Source: Calycina herbarum
Taxonomy: Eukaryota; Ascomycota; Leotiomycetes; Helotiales; Pezizellaceae
Length of the DNA: 64,000 nucleotides
Assembly: GCA_001414485.1 (NCBI GenBank)
Contig: LLEY01000094.1
Coordinates: 186,001-250,000, forward strand
Direction of reading: 5' to 3'
The first letter of the stretch is position 1; each line of letters begins with the position of its first letter. This document shows, piece by piece, positions 36,440-47,771 of the stretch. The notes under the pieces were generated by a model, which was not told the DNA's origin, did no database searches, and saw only the letters and a program-made list of their open reading frames with translations. A program made the position numbers and the translations under genes.

Positions 36440-37798
36440 TGTTCTATGGTGTTCCGCTATACGAGGTATTGCGCAAATAGACTAATCTATTTGGGTAATA
36501 AATTCCGGATTGCGCAAACCAATAGATGGGCCAAATCGGGTGTCTAATACCGCGATTTTAATCAAATCCACTTCTTTCAAACTCGTCCTTATCGCACCTA
36601 ACCCCCCTTTTAAAGCTGCCTAATAAAGAATAGTTGAAACTTTTTCAAAACTTAGATATAAGATTAGTATAGAGAATAGATACCCGGCAGTGATATTTAA
36701 CTTTCTTTATATTTGCTAAGGTTTTAGAAGTATGTCGGTAGGTGAAAAGTAGGTAAAACAAGGTAGGTCAGTTAAAAAGGGGGAGGTTAGAGAGGCTAGG
36801 AGAACAGCACTTCTCTTTCTCTCTTATCTTACTACTAGGAGTTATTTTATATAGTTAACTAGATATCTCTTTCTTTTTCTTAAAGAACTAAAGTATTTTA
36901 ACCTTATATTTCTATCCTATCTTTACCCCTCTTTTACTACCTTCTTAGTAGGCCCGAAGAAGAAGAAGTATTAGATGCTGATATAGCTCCAGAGACTGAA
37001 GCTCTAATACTTTCTGAGATAGAGAAACGAGTTTCTACAAAGAATAAGCAAGCAAGAGAGAGAATGCTAGCAAAAAACACTCTTGAAGCAGCTGAAGTTT
37101 TTGTAAAAGGAGCTGTAGTTACACTTCTTGTCCCCTTATAACTTCGGCTAAAGACGGAACCGACTCGTATGTTCTGCCGAGTTAACGATCATTATCCTAG
37201 CAGCTACCAATTAACGTGCGAGCATGGACTTTTAAGTGGGAGATATCAGCACCACAAGCTTAATAGGGAAAATCTCCAACCCCCCCAGCGTATACCCCTC
37301 TTTACAAGATCTAATGTACAAAAGCAGCCTAAGGTTAAGCTAGGCGTGGCGTGGCAACTGTCCAATGGGCGTGGAGCACTCTCTAGGATGCAAAGAGCAG
37401 GGCGTAAGCGAAAGGGGGCGAGAATAAGTGATAATAAGCCTATTAAAGTGATTATAAGTGATAGAGAGGCTGAAGAGGCGGAAGAAGTAGCTAGAGTGAA
37501 GAGAGTAAAGAAGACAGCACGTGCACCTTCTCAAAAGAAGCTAGCTTAAAAGGGGGGTAAAAAGGGGGTAGAGGTGGGGCAAGACCAGGGGCTGGTCGTA
37601 AGCCGAAAAAGTAAGCTGGGAATAGCTTCATTTTTGTATTTAGGAGTTTAAATTTACTACATTTTTCTTAGTCTAATTCACTAAATGGACTAGTAAAAAT
37701 GATCGCGGAATTACTTAGTCTATTATCTAAATAGATGGAAATTGCGCAAATAGACGTCTATTTGCGCAATTTCTCGTATAGCGGAACACCATAGAACA
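36440..37798. mobile_element. TIR element, about 1.36 kb, with a degenerate internal frame
   Basis: Inverted ends of about 57 bp match with few differences (left from 36440, right from 37798). They contain GTGTTCCGCTATACGAG and ATTGCGCAAATAGAC. TA dinucleotides next to CTATGGTG and CACCATAG could be the duplicated TA of a Tc1/mariner-like insertion. One frame runs from about 36952 to 37549 with a single TAA near 37140. It encodes a lysine/arginine/glutamate-rich product ending RAPSQKKLA. No DDE catalytic triad is recognised, so it is probably non-autonomous. Confidence 0.72.
36952..37549 (+). pseudogene. internal ORF remnant of the TIR element
   Basis: A frame of about 199 codons with one stop (TAA near 37140, from CAA). 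The upstream half contains SEIEKRVSTKNKQARERML. The downstream half (open from ATG 37169) holds VNDHYPSSYQLTCEHG and a basic C-terminus. I recognise it only loosely as a sequence found in transposon-like contexts of related fungi, and give no function. Confidence 0.5.
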
Positions 37799-39218
37799 CA
37801 TCGAAGCTAAACTCCCATCCGCCGTTTGTGGACTCAGCAAAAAAGCCCACGAGATAATGATAAAGAACGTCAACGGCACTGATGGTAACTGGGGAATTTC
37901 AGCCGAGTTATATCCCATCTTCATGGAGGCGTTGAAACCTGGTGGGGGGTTGGATGGTTTGAATCGAGTTATGATTCAGGCCGTAGCTGAGGCTTTGGAT
38001 TCTTTGGATGAATGGGTTGGCAGGGAGGGGAAGAGGACGGTGATGTTGAATGATTGGGTTCGAGAGGCGATAACTAAAGCTACCACTGATTCTGTCTATG
38101 GGCCTGAGAATCCATTCAGAAAGGCGGGGATACGGGAAGCTTCGGTATGTCTGAACTCTTCCTTCCATTGGATGTAATCAACTCAATTTCTAGGTATTTC
38201 GAAAAGGAGTTCATGATCATTCTCATGGGCATAATGCCATCGATCCTCGCACGAAAGGGTATCGCTGCAAGAGATAAAAGTGGCACAGGCTTTCAAGGAA
38301 TATTTCCAGAATGACGGTCAAAAGAAGGACTCACCTCTGCCCCAGCAACATCTTGCTTTATACACGAGGCATGAAGCAGACATCGAGGGCGTAGCACGAC
38401 TGGAGGTTGGTATGTCCATTGCATTCCTAGACAACACAGCTCCTGTGTTATTTTGGCTCCTTATGTTCATCTACTCCCGTCCACATTTGCTCCAGGAAGT
38501 CCGGAAAGAGCTTGAAGACGTTGTTGAAACGAGCACCAATTTCAACGGGGAAGTTATCCGAAATCTGGATATCACAACTGTCACAAACAATTGTCCCCCC
38601 CTCACTTCCGCCTTCCAAGAAACGCTCCGTTATAGGTCGATAGGAACTGCAGTTCGGCAGGTAACGGAAGACATAATCTTGGACGGGAAATGGCTTATGA
38701 AGAAAGATGCTCTGATCCAGATGCCCAGTCGTGTCATCCATGTGAACAGCTCCATTTGGGGTTCGGATGCCGCGGATTTCGACCCTTATCGTTTCACGAA
38801 AGACTCTATTCCCACGACATCAAACGGAAAACGTCCTCCCAGGACAGCATTCCGTGCGTTCGGGGGAGGAACAACGTTATGTCCCGGTCGGCATTTCGCA
38901 ACGAATGAGATCTTGGTTTTGGTATCGATGTTCGTGATGAGGTTCGAAATGAAGCCCACGAAGGGAGGTTGGAAACAACCAAAGACCGATAACACGAGGG
39001 TCGCAACGGTGATTATGGAACCCGATGAGGATATCGAAGTAGATATTTATGCGAGGGAAGGTCTTGAGGGGGTGAAATGGGTTTTTGGGTTGAAAGATTC
39101 GACATCGTTTTTGGCAATGGCGGCTGAACACCTGAGTGAGGGGAAATTGATTGCGATTCAGCGTTTTTGGTCTGTTTTATTGGAGTCGGCGAATTATTGT
39201 TTCAAGCTCCTAGAATAA
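37793..39218 (+). pseudogene. cytochrome P450, N-terminally truncated and frameshifted
   Basis: The reading emerges from the right end of the TIR element (EHIEAKLPSAVCGLSKKAH) and runs to 38144, then an intron at 38145-38193. The phase across that intron does not fit, and a second shift lies in the AAAA run at 38276-38279. From 38280 the frame is open to 39218. It shows an I-helix-like AFLDNTAPVLFWLL, the ExxR motif (ETLR, near 38620) and the haem loop FGGGTTLCPGRHF (about 38860-38900), all conserved. The loop form resembles CYP7/CYP8-like fungal P450s. The membrane anchor and first part are missing. It would have been a haem monooxygenase; now probably inactive. Confidence 0.82.
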
Positions 39219-39737
39219 GGGACAGCGGCAGATTCTGTGATAGTCTAGGATAAGCCTCGAGAGTTATTTGATAGATAGTCTCCGAAGAGGTTGAGATAAT
39301 GTTGTAGGTAGGTTTCAGGGAGAAGCCCTGAAAACGCACTGGAAATGATCCCCGACCACGTGCAACAGCGTGCTGTCGGGCGGGGTTCTTTCCGGTGTCT
39401 TTCTACACCTTGCGAACGACAAGTTATACACCAGGCATAGGACTGTTAATGATTGGGATTCATGGTTGGGATTATACCCTAATCCCAATCGTAAAATCAC
39501 GATCCAGACTTCCGAATTCTCCAGAGCATTTCACCATTCAAAGAGTCTTGATTGACCTTCTTCGCAGCATCTTTGTTTGAATTGCTTGCTTTACTTCTAT
39601 GATCTCTCATTCCCGTCCTACCATCATTCGCGATCCCTTCTCTGAGCAATTGCAATTTCCGCTACGTCACCAACTCGAGCCTGGGAGAGGATGCGCCATA
39701 TACGCTTGAGATTTCGAAGTCCAGGATATTGATTTTC
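39219..39737. other. intergenic, nothing supported
   Basis: Short frames on both strands (39315-39555) without recognisable products. Confidence 0.55.
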
Positions 39738-40168
39738 CTATTCTTTGGTTATGTCCGCGTTCCCGAGATACTTTTGTATGACCTCGTCTGTCAAAGGCCA
39801 AGCTCCCTCCAAGGGGTTCTGTTCGAGCAACTACTTGGAATGTTAGCTTCTCATACGCGTTTTATCAAGAAGAGGTTTACCTTTGCAGCTTCAGGATCAT
39901 CACCACACTCCCAATCTACACCTCTGCATATCCGCCCCCCACAATAATCATGTGGTTCTGGAAGACTTGGATCATCGGCTCTGTATTCGATAAACCGATC
40001 CGCGATTTCAAGACAGGCTTCATGGACTGGGAGGTAAAGTTCTCCTCCGCGACTTTCACCTAGCGCTTTACCCCGCGTGAAGGCTACACGGAATACATGG
40101 ATTTCTTTACCAGTTTCTTCGATGGTAAAGCTCGATGTACTGCCAGTCCTGGCATTTACCCGTAACAC
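39738..40168 (-). CDS. C-terminal part of an F-box-type fungal protein (likely remnant)
   Basis: Two exons, 39881-40168 and 39738-39830, are joined by a 50-bp intron (39831-39880) with a CTAAC branch point and conserved phase. The product (126 residues from the ATG at 40168) holds YLPVHEACLEIADRFI and ends NPLEGAWPLTDEVIQKYLGN. I associate these segments with the C-terminal half of leotiomycete F-box proteins. No F-box is seen upstream and the frame stops near 40270, so the N-terminus appears lost. It could be a short gene or the relic of a longer one. Confidence 0.5.
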
Positions 40169-40270
40169 TCGCCGGGTTGAATTATCGGGCGGTTCTTGTC
40201 CAGGATGATTGACTGTAGGATGTTGTTGGGTGGAATGTTGTTGGGAGGTGAGTTGCGCCTGATTTGCTCA

Positions 40271-40780
40271 TTTCGAGAAGGGGGAAATACAGAGTGCTAG
40301 ATTCGAATATGGGTGCTCCACATATTAAGCAGTATATCTGAGGAATTCCCATGTTTTCACTTTTGAGTCATATTCCTGATGTTGCTACTGCAATTGGGTG
40401 AAAATAGTTGTAAGCCGACTTCAAACCGAGAATCAGGCCCAACAAGCCCGTCACGCGACTTGCAGCAAACGAAATTAGGATGTTGTAAGCTTCTTATATC
40501 TTCCCCCAAAGCAAATACACAGGTATAAATCTGACTGGACCACGCATAAAATACGTCTAATTATAGCGACTAACACTCGTTTCATTGAGATACACAGCCA
40601 GTTTTTACTAGATCTTTTGCTCTTCCTCCTCGGTAAGTGACCAAGAGTAGAATCCCCCTACTCTGCGTCCTCGATTGTTCGAATAAAACTCGGAAACTCA
40701 ATTTAATTTTCCTAAACGACTAGAACAATTATCTTCATGTTATCTTCATTCTCCTAGAAGCGTTAGGACAATTGTAGAAG
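40271..40780. other. intergenic, nothing supported
   Basis: No coding frame, repeat or RNA gene recognised. Confidence 0.55.
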
Positions 40781-40874
40781 GGAAAGCGCGAGGGGCTTGC
40801 AACCCCAGGTGGGGTATTCTTGAGTTTATTGTAAGCTGTTTCTTCGTGCTAACTACTTCCTTGTTCTTCAGACC

Positions 40875-41264
40875 ATGACTACGTTCCCTCCAGATTTCAC
40901 TGGGACAACACTGCCTGGAACAAAAGTCAAGACAAACGACTGGTATACCACCACTGATGATGGCGGTAAAAGCACTCTCGTTCCCCTGATCGTAGGTGGA
41001 GTTGGTTGTGAACCAGGTCATACTAGAACCACGACTTCAAATGGCAAGAACGTCATGATGCTTTGGGATTGGAATTCAGATCAAACGGGCTGTGAGAAGA
41101 GAACGGATGATAAGTATGATTCTAAGGATTGTAAGAATTGGTTCATGACTGCGATCGATAAATGTGATGAGTGTCTCGCGATTGAGAAGTGGGGGAGCAA
41201 GATGGTCTATACGGGAAAGAAGGGATGTGTTTATGTTGAAATTTATGGAGAGAAGGTGTATTAA
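40875..41264 (+). CDS. hypothetical cysteine-containing protein, 129 aa
   Basis: An open frame from ATG 40875 to TAA 41264 with six cysteines (for example KCDECLAIEKWG) and a Thr/Gly-rich N-terminus. There is no signal peptide. A convincing short intron (40831-40871, donor GTAAGC, branch GCTAAC, acceptor TTCTTCAG) lies just upstream, so this ATG may be internal. An upstream exon may end near 40830 (frame containing KARGACNPRWGILEFI). I recognise no family; it may be a fragment of a larger secreted protein. Confidence 0.45.
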   Translation: MTTFPPDFTGTTLPGTKVKTNDWYTTTDDGGKSTLVPLIVGGVGCEPGHTRTTTSNGKNVMMLWDWNSDQTGCEKRTDDKYDSKDCKNWFMTAIDKCDECLAIEKWGSKMVYTGKKGCVYVEIYGEKVY

Positions 41265-41809
41265 GTTGGTCGCTTGTGTTGGTATATGAGATGACGTGTG
41301 GCGTACTTGTTTGTATATGTTTCTGAATTTCTAGATTTCATTAGCTTAAGCTGAAAGTACTATATTTGTTGTCATGGCCTAATGTGTGCTTGGATTTCAA
41401 CTTCGAGACCCACTTCATCTATCCACCCTCCTGTTTGAGAGTTCTAGTGAACTGCTTATGTCCTAACGAGTCTTCGTCGGTACTTGTCCGTTGAACTGAA
41501 GATGTCTTAAAAACTCCTGAAGCAGATTGGAAGATTGAAACAATTGAATAAAGCGAAAGATTTCACGCCGGGAGTAATCGCGAATCTCTCAATAATCACC
41601 TCGACGATGAAGATCATATAAATCTCCTACAAGTAGTATTTTGGATTGGGAGATGTTGAAATTGAACCTCACTCGTGGTGGACATTAAAAGCAGCAGTAA
41701 ATAAATTACTCGTTATTTGAACGTGATTGTTCTAAAACGCCTGGTTAATAATGCTCAACTGTTCCAAGTGGGTAGAATAATTTACTTGAATTGCCCTAGA
41801 AAGTCGGAG
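41265..41809. other. intergenic, nothing supported
   Basis: No reading frame or repeat recognised left of the MITE. Confidence 0.55.
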
Positions 41810-41812
41810 TAA

Positions 41813-42700
41813 GGGCCTGTTTGGCTGGCCTTGGGATAGTATTAAATGCTCTATTAAATATGCCGGGACCTATTTAAAGAATATATTCGGTAATCGTTTG
41901 GCTCTTTTAGTGCATATATTAGTTTATCTTAGAGGGTGCTAAATTGGTGGTCCAAATAAAATATATCCTAGGATATATTCCAATTATCTATCGTCCTTTT
42001 GACGACAATCGGATAATTGCCTTGGTGTATATCTTTTTAGAATATATTCGAACATATTTTGAGATATGCCGCACTTTTTAGATATGCGGGCCAAACGATT
42101 CGGCATATCTAAAAGTGTTGAATATATCAAATTATCCAATATTATTTTAACCAGACTTGGGCACCGATATTACCGGTGGCATATCGGGTGGGGTGGGGTG
42201 GTATACGAGGATAATCGTATCGTATAGATTATTACGATGATATATCGGATTTTTAACGAGGACGATAAATAATTAATAATGGGCGTTAATCTGGCTAAGA
42301 GCTAATAGGAAGACTTTATCTAAATATAAATATAAAGTCACATGTTTTCTAAATATATATATTAAGAACTTTTAAGTTGTAAAGGTAGTATAGCTCATAT
42401 GTTTAAGGAGCTCTTTTACATTAATAGAAAAAGTAAGATTTAAATAGGTAAAAAATATAGTTTTTAAATAAATATAAGTTATATAATATGTATTTAGGAC
42501 TATAGAGTACTAGCGTGAAAAATCCGATATTTTATCGGTTATCGTCACCTTTTTAACAACGATAATCGTATCGGATTCAAGTGATCCGATAATATATATC
42601 GCGATATTTACAATAAATATCGTGTCGGCGCCCAAGTCTGATTTTGACACTCTTTTGGTGGTGCATATTAATCCAAAGAATATGCCAGCCAAACAGGCCC
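41813..42700. mobile_element. PIF/Harbinger-type MITE
   Basis: 888 bp with exact 17-bp inverted ends (GGGCCTGTTTGGCTGGC at 41813, complement ending at 42700). TAA duplications flank it at 41810-41812 and 42701-42703. A TAA target and GGGCCTGTTTGG-like ends are typical of Tourist/Harbinger MITEs. It encodes nothing and is interrupted by a second element at 42152-42640. Confidence 0.85.
42152..42640. mobile_element. hAT-type MITE nested in the Harbinger MITE
   Basis: 489 bp with inverted ends CAGACTTGGGCACCGA and, on the other strand, CAGACTTGGGCGCCGA. The 8-bp flanks are ATTTTAAC (42144-42151) and ATTTTGAC (42641-42648), equal but for one A/G difference. An 8-bp duplication and CAG termini are the signature of hAT elements. 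The interior is rich in CGATA-type repeats and non-coding. Confidence 0.85.
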
Positions 42701-42703
42701 TAA

Positions 42704-43688
42704 AGAAGGCTAGGTAGGCAGGTACTAACCTGATGTAGTTACTATTATTTTTCATGTTTATTGCGCCTCGTTACAATGGATTAATAGTATTATAATACTA
42801 TTTACATTAATCCATTAAATTATTTCCAATTCTCACTTGAAATTTCACTTACAGAATCAGAAAAACGATTCATCGGATCTAAGTTCAAAAGTGCGACAGC
42901 CAACAAAAGTCGTACCGATCGGCTTAGTAGTGAAAGTTATTTCGTCTGCTCTCAAATCGTTACTCTTGTAAGTGTGGGACAATAAGAAACCTCCAATGTG
43001 CAACAGACATGTCTAACCGTTAGAAAGAATAATTCTCATCTGATCTAATTTTCTGAAATTCGTGTGTGCGGAATAAAGATATATCCCGAAACTCCGCCGT
43101 CTCGGAAAACCACAAATGCCCTCAAGACTTGGCTCAGGCATTCCAGCTATCTTATACTATTATATCAAGTGAATAAAGTAAAAAAATGATCAATTGATGC
43201 CATAAGACCGCGTACAATAAACACGCAATTTCAGCCCATGATAGCAGCCCCATTCAGATTCCGGATGTTCCAACCTCCTCAGCGGACATAAAACCCCCCC
43301 GAGAGGATTTAGGGAAAACTTTAATCCATAAAGGAAGGGGTCGCACCTTCCATTGTGTGTCTAATTGGCCACAGGCGTCCGCAACTCCAAAAATACCACA
43401 TCCTCAGTCCGAAGGTATAGGACTATCCTTACTACATCCGCATTTCACGATTGAGAAGGTGAGAATTGGGGACAAGTATCTGCTTTCAACATGGAGTTTA
43501 CAGATTCCAATTTCCGGTCATTTTGGTATAAGAGATGGAGGGTTTCCAGAGAATGGTTGGACTCGAACCATACAAAGACATTGTTTCATTAGAGAGGAAA
43601 TCGAGATAACAACTTCAACGACATATATTCAAAAGGAAATCAAGCCATAACCCAGAAGATTCAAATACAACACCTCCCATCCACAAAA
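42704..43688. other. intergenic, promoter side of the dehydrogenase; no supported gene
   Basis: One open frame (43357-43650, 97 codons) ends 38 bp before the dehydrogenase ATG and has no recognised product. It is more likely leader or promoter sequence. Confidence 0.5.
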
Positions 43689-44854
43689 ATGCCACAAATA
43701 TCAACACTCTCTCAATACTTCCCGCCCGCCCCAAAATTCACAGACAAACACCTCCCCTCCCTCGCCGGAAAAGTCTTCATCATCACCGGAGCCGCCTCTG
43801 GAGTAGGATACGAGCTCGCGAAAATCCTCTATCTCGCAGGAGGTACAGTTTACATCGCCGCTCGATCAGAAGCAAGATGTCAAGGTGCAATCGAGAAGTT
43901 GCATGCGGAGCTTAAAAGTACATCCGAATCCAAACATGGTGCTTTGAAGAGTATGGTCATTGATCTTGGGGATTTGAGGAGTGTGAAGGGTGCTGCGGAA
44001 GGATTCTTGAAGAGTGAGAGTCGGTTGGATGTTTTGTTTCATAATGCTGCTGTCATGAAACCTCCGGCTGGAAGTAAGGACCAATTAGTAAGTTTACAAT
44101 CCATTTCGAGGGATGGGTTGTGAGATTTAGAAGAAGCTGATCCGATTGTGATAGGGACATGATTTGGAAATGGGAACGAACTCTTTAGGACCATATCTTC
44201 TGACTCTCATCCTCGAACCTCTCCTCATTAATACTGCCGCGATCCCGGGTATGTCCCCAGGAAGTGTCCGAATAGTCTGGGTCGTTTCCTTGCTTCAAGC
44301 AGGGCCACCTGATCCCATGGAGTTCGAGGCAGACGGAACACCGAAGATCAGGGAAGGATTCATGGTGAACTACCTGCAAAGCAAAAATGGTGCAACCTGG
44401 CTAGCCGACAAATTCGCTAAACGATTGAGTTCGAAAGGAATACTTAGTGTCGTGAGTTGAAAAGGAACCTGAGATTCAAAAAGCAGAAACTGACGTGATG
44501 ACAGTGTCTCCATCCTGGGTTAATGAGAACCGAACTTCAAAGAAACCACCCCTTCCCGTTGGCATTGATTATGGTAAGTTGAACACTCGAAGTAAAAAAA
44601 AAAGAATATTGCTAACGAATGAACAGCGCATCATTTTCAAGGGCCCGGTGTGCGGCGCGTATTCGGAAATATTTTCTGGACTCTCACCAGATGTTAGAAT
44701 GGAACATAATGGTGGGTACCAAATGGCATGGGGCCGGCACTGCGATTTACCAGAGAATCTGGTAAAAGCTCTGAAGAGTAAAAGTGAAGGGGGAACTGGG
44801 GTCGCGGCAAAGTTCTTTGACTATTGCGACCGAGAAATTGCTTCATACCGATGA
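43689..44854 (+). CDS. short-chain dehydrogenase/reductase
   Basis: Four exons (43689-44087, 44155-44451, 44505-44573, 44627-44854) give 330 residues, with three GT-AG introns of 53-67 bp all in phase 0. The Rossmann dinucleotide motif is VFIITGAASGVGYELAK (TGxxxGxG), followed by LFHNAAV (the NxA motif). The catalytic tyrosine and lysine are in NYLQSKNGATWLA (YxxxK), with a serine in WVVSLLQAG. This makes it an NAD(P)-dependent oxidoreductase of the retinol-dehydrogenase/WWOX-like fungal group. Its substrate is unknown. It lies upstream of and convergent with the Zn2Cys6 regulator gene, which may make it a regulatory target. It appears intact. Confidence 0.9.
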
Positions 44855-45258
44855 GCTAGGACAGTCCAGGTTGAAATTTTCGTGTATTTCATTTCTTATG
44901 TCATTGCGCTTAATTTTGAATTCAAATCACTGGAATAATAGGTCATTTGTCTGCCAGGACGGCTGGGTGTCTTGTCTTGGCCAAGCATAGTTGTCAAATG
45001 TTTCCTAATTAAGGTTAGTTGGTACTATTGTATCAGTCTTGAGAGAGGCAACATACCCAATCAAGGTTTTCGGGCATTTCTGTGAATGTTCCAAATGGAT
45101 CATCGGCCATAGTGGTCAGAATATCGTCATTGGACAGGAAACCAAAGCCGGGAGACGCAGTGTTTTCCGCTTGGCAGCTCCAGAGTGCTTCGCACGTTTG
45201 GGTGGCGTTCAAGGAAGCGATAATGGGCCCATCTGGTGTGTGTTAGGCTCAAAAACAA
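44855..45258. other. convergent spacer, nothing supported
   Basis: 3' flanks of the dehydrogenase (plus) and the regulator (minus). An open frame at 45039-45296 has no recognised product. Confidence 0.55.
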
Positions 45259-47771
45259 TTATAGGGGCCGCCAGGAAGAGACGCAAAGAAAGCTAATAAT
45301 GGGGCGGGGTAACTTGCCGTTCAATTTCAGATCAGACATTGAAATCGGTTGTTCACTCCTATTGGTTTTCTGAGACTGACCCCGCAGTCCTGCTTTAACC
45401 CTGTTGAATATGACCTCAAAATATGTTGTGGCTTGTGGGCAGTGCCTGTCTTGTACTTGTTCCCAGACCACGTGAGACTTTTCAAGAGATCCGACCAGGG
45501 AATGGAGGTCCTGGTTTGACGGTTCATTGATATTGTCTACATTCAATCCATTTTTAATGGCTTTCAAGACTTCCATACAGATGAGCATGGCCGCTAGTAG
45601 AAAATCGTGCGTTGAAAGATTCGATAAAACCCATCGGTCGTTAGCTAGTGGCCCCCCTGGAGTTGCAGCTTCATAAGTCATCGCCTGCCCACTGAGCAAC
45701 TCCATTGATGAGTCCAATGCCTCCTTCTTAGAGAACCTGTATTCCGGAGTATTTTCTCCATACGTAGCATAGTTCCGGTGAAGCATACAACGACATTTAT
45801 GGTAAACCAAGAACATGCTGAATTGTTTGACAATAACATTGGCAGAGTCTGTGATCGATATACCGGTACTAGGGATGCGGTAGAATGTTGGAATTTGGCC
45901 AAAGGCATGATGCAAATCTTTGTCCAGCTTCATAACTTCTTCGTGAGGGACCCCAGTCAATTTATTTGCCATTGTGGTAACTCTCCCAGCCTGTTGGCAC
46001 AAGATACTCTTAGCTATGAGGTAAGATATTGGGGTGAGCTCTGCCGGCGATCGAGAGGGTGGTAACTCGACTGAATCTTCCCCAAAATCCTCGTCTCTAA
46101 GATTCCTTGGGAGTAAAGTGTCGGAGTCAATTGAGTCAACCATGCCAGGTAAACCAATATGAAAGCAAGAGAGCATGTCCAATTGAGAAACATGGTGCCA
46201 TAATCGTCGTCTCATCTCAGATTGATAAGGAGTAAGAGTACCGCCGATATTATTGGTATCTCGATGTAGACCCATTCTCAAGCATAGACGGACTATATTG
46301 CCAACAAAAAGATACAGGTAAACTTCGTCGTCTTTGCTTAAGAGAAATTCAGCCTGGAGGTATATGTTAGAAATACGATTAACGTGAAGTTCCACTCTCC
46401 CAACTTACCTCGGCAAAAATGATCATTGTCTCAATCGTATATTTGCCGGGCTTCGTGTAATTGGATATGATTAGACCCTGGGTGCAGTAGTTTCGGTATA
46501 AACGGAGCATTTCATGGGCCGTCCCACGAGTATCTGGATGAACTTCCTTTCCCCCGATGACCACCAAAGAAGCAATGGTCAGCATTGAATACAATAAGGC
46601 GAGCCAGTTAGCTGAAACTTTGCTTGGGTTTTCCCAAAATCTCCGATACTAAAATAATAATCAGTAAAAGTGATACTAGAAGCCAAAGTATGGGAATAGT
46701 AAGTGAAAGCACTAGTGGCAGAGTGACCAGATCCATAATTTTTTGCATACCTCTTTCTGGAAAGTTGGCGAGTGTATTATGGCTATGATAACTTTAGCAT
46801 TGTTCTAAAAAAAATCCTCGAGAGGTTCACAAACACAAGGAAGGGCTGTTGGAATTGAAATGCCGGGCAACAAGGTGGTCAACAATCTTTTTACTTGGTA
46901 GAGCCGTTACAAGGTCCTCCTTCGAACATGTTTGTGGAGCGTTGAATGTCATACAATTGAATGTTGAGAGATCTCTATCCGGAGCATCGCGTTCTCGCTC
47001 AAAATCGTCAAAGTAGTATCTTACTTCTTCAATCTATAGAACTTTGGTGAGCCCTGTTGTCTTCAATTTCCGAGAGTTGAATCTTACGTCTTCAAGAATA
47101 GCACCCCAGTGCGTGGCGCCGACATAAGTTGCCTCTTGCGATCCTTGGACAAGTCTTGCCGTGGATACTGGTGGTGATGGCTCTTTCTCCGCTCCGATCT
47201 CGAATTGTTGATGTATGGGGAGTTTTACTATCTCATCATCAAATATTGCTTGTTTTGTTTGGCCATCACTATTGCTCGGCGAGACTCCATTTGGAAGTGG
47301 GTTTTCTTTGGACATAACATTCTTTACTAAACTTTCGAGATGTCTTAATCGATTTTGCATGCTGACGGCTGCTTTCTTCCGGGGTATGGATGCTGGGATG
47401 GTGCACGTTGAGACACGACCCTTCTTGATACATTGCGTACATGGAACTTGTCGATCGCATTTGGATTTGGCGTGACGACCTGCCAACAAGTTAGTAATAA
47501 GTTTTTCCAAAAATCCAGCTGATAGTGTTCAGATATGGAGACTGATGAACAATAAAAGCGGCAGCCAATTGCTCTAAGTTTCCAGGATAATTTTAATTAA
47601 AACACTGTAGGCTATTGACTGCCGCCCTTGTTACCGCCAGGATCGGAAGAAAATTGTATGTCGCCTACAGTTTGTACAGCTCAATTGCGGTCGATTCCTC
47701 TTCCCCTGGGTTGGGTGCGATGAGACATCGTTATCGATGCTCGTAAAATCTGACTGGTTTGTCGCGGACAT
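45259..47771 (-). CDS. Zn2Cys6 transcription factor with fungal-specific regulatory domain
   Basis: Six exons join in phase: 47669-47771, 47088-47479, 46835-47033, 46751-46782, 46409-46648 and 45259-46353, giving 686 residues. The binuclear zinc cluster (CTNCRHAKSKCDRQVPCTQC followed by IKKGRVSTC) is split by the 189-bp first intron after its second cysteine codon begins. A short basic linker and a probable coiled coil (NRLRHLESLVKNVM) follow. The middle matches the fungal_trans regulatory domain (RLCLRMGLHRD, EMRRRLWHHVSQLDML). It acts in the nucleus, binding CGG-type half sites. The target pathway is not shown by sequence; the dehydrogenase next to it and the nearby P450 and methyltransferase are candidates. 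No break was found, but the last exon may contain a further small intron. Confidence 0.9.

Noticed and set aside
43357..43650. 97-codon frame just upstream of the dehydrogenase
   Set aside because: Out of context as an extra exon: it ends in TAA before the dehydrogenase ATG and carries no family motif; the dehydrogenase is complete without it.
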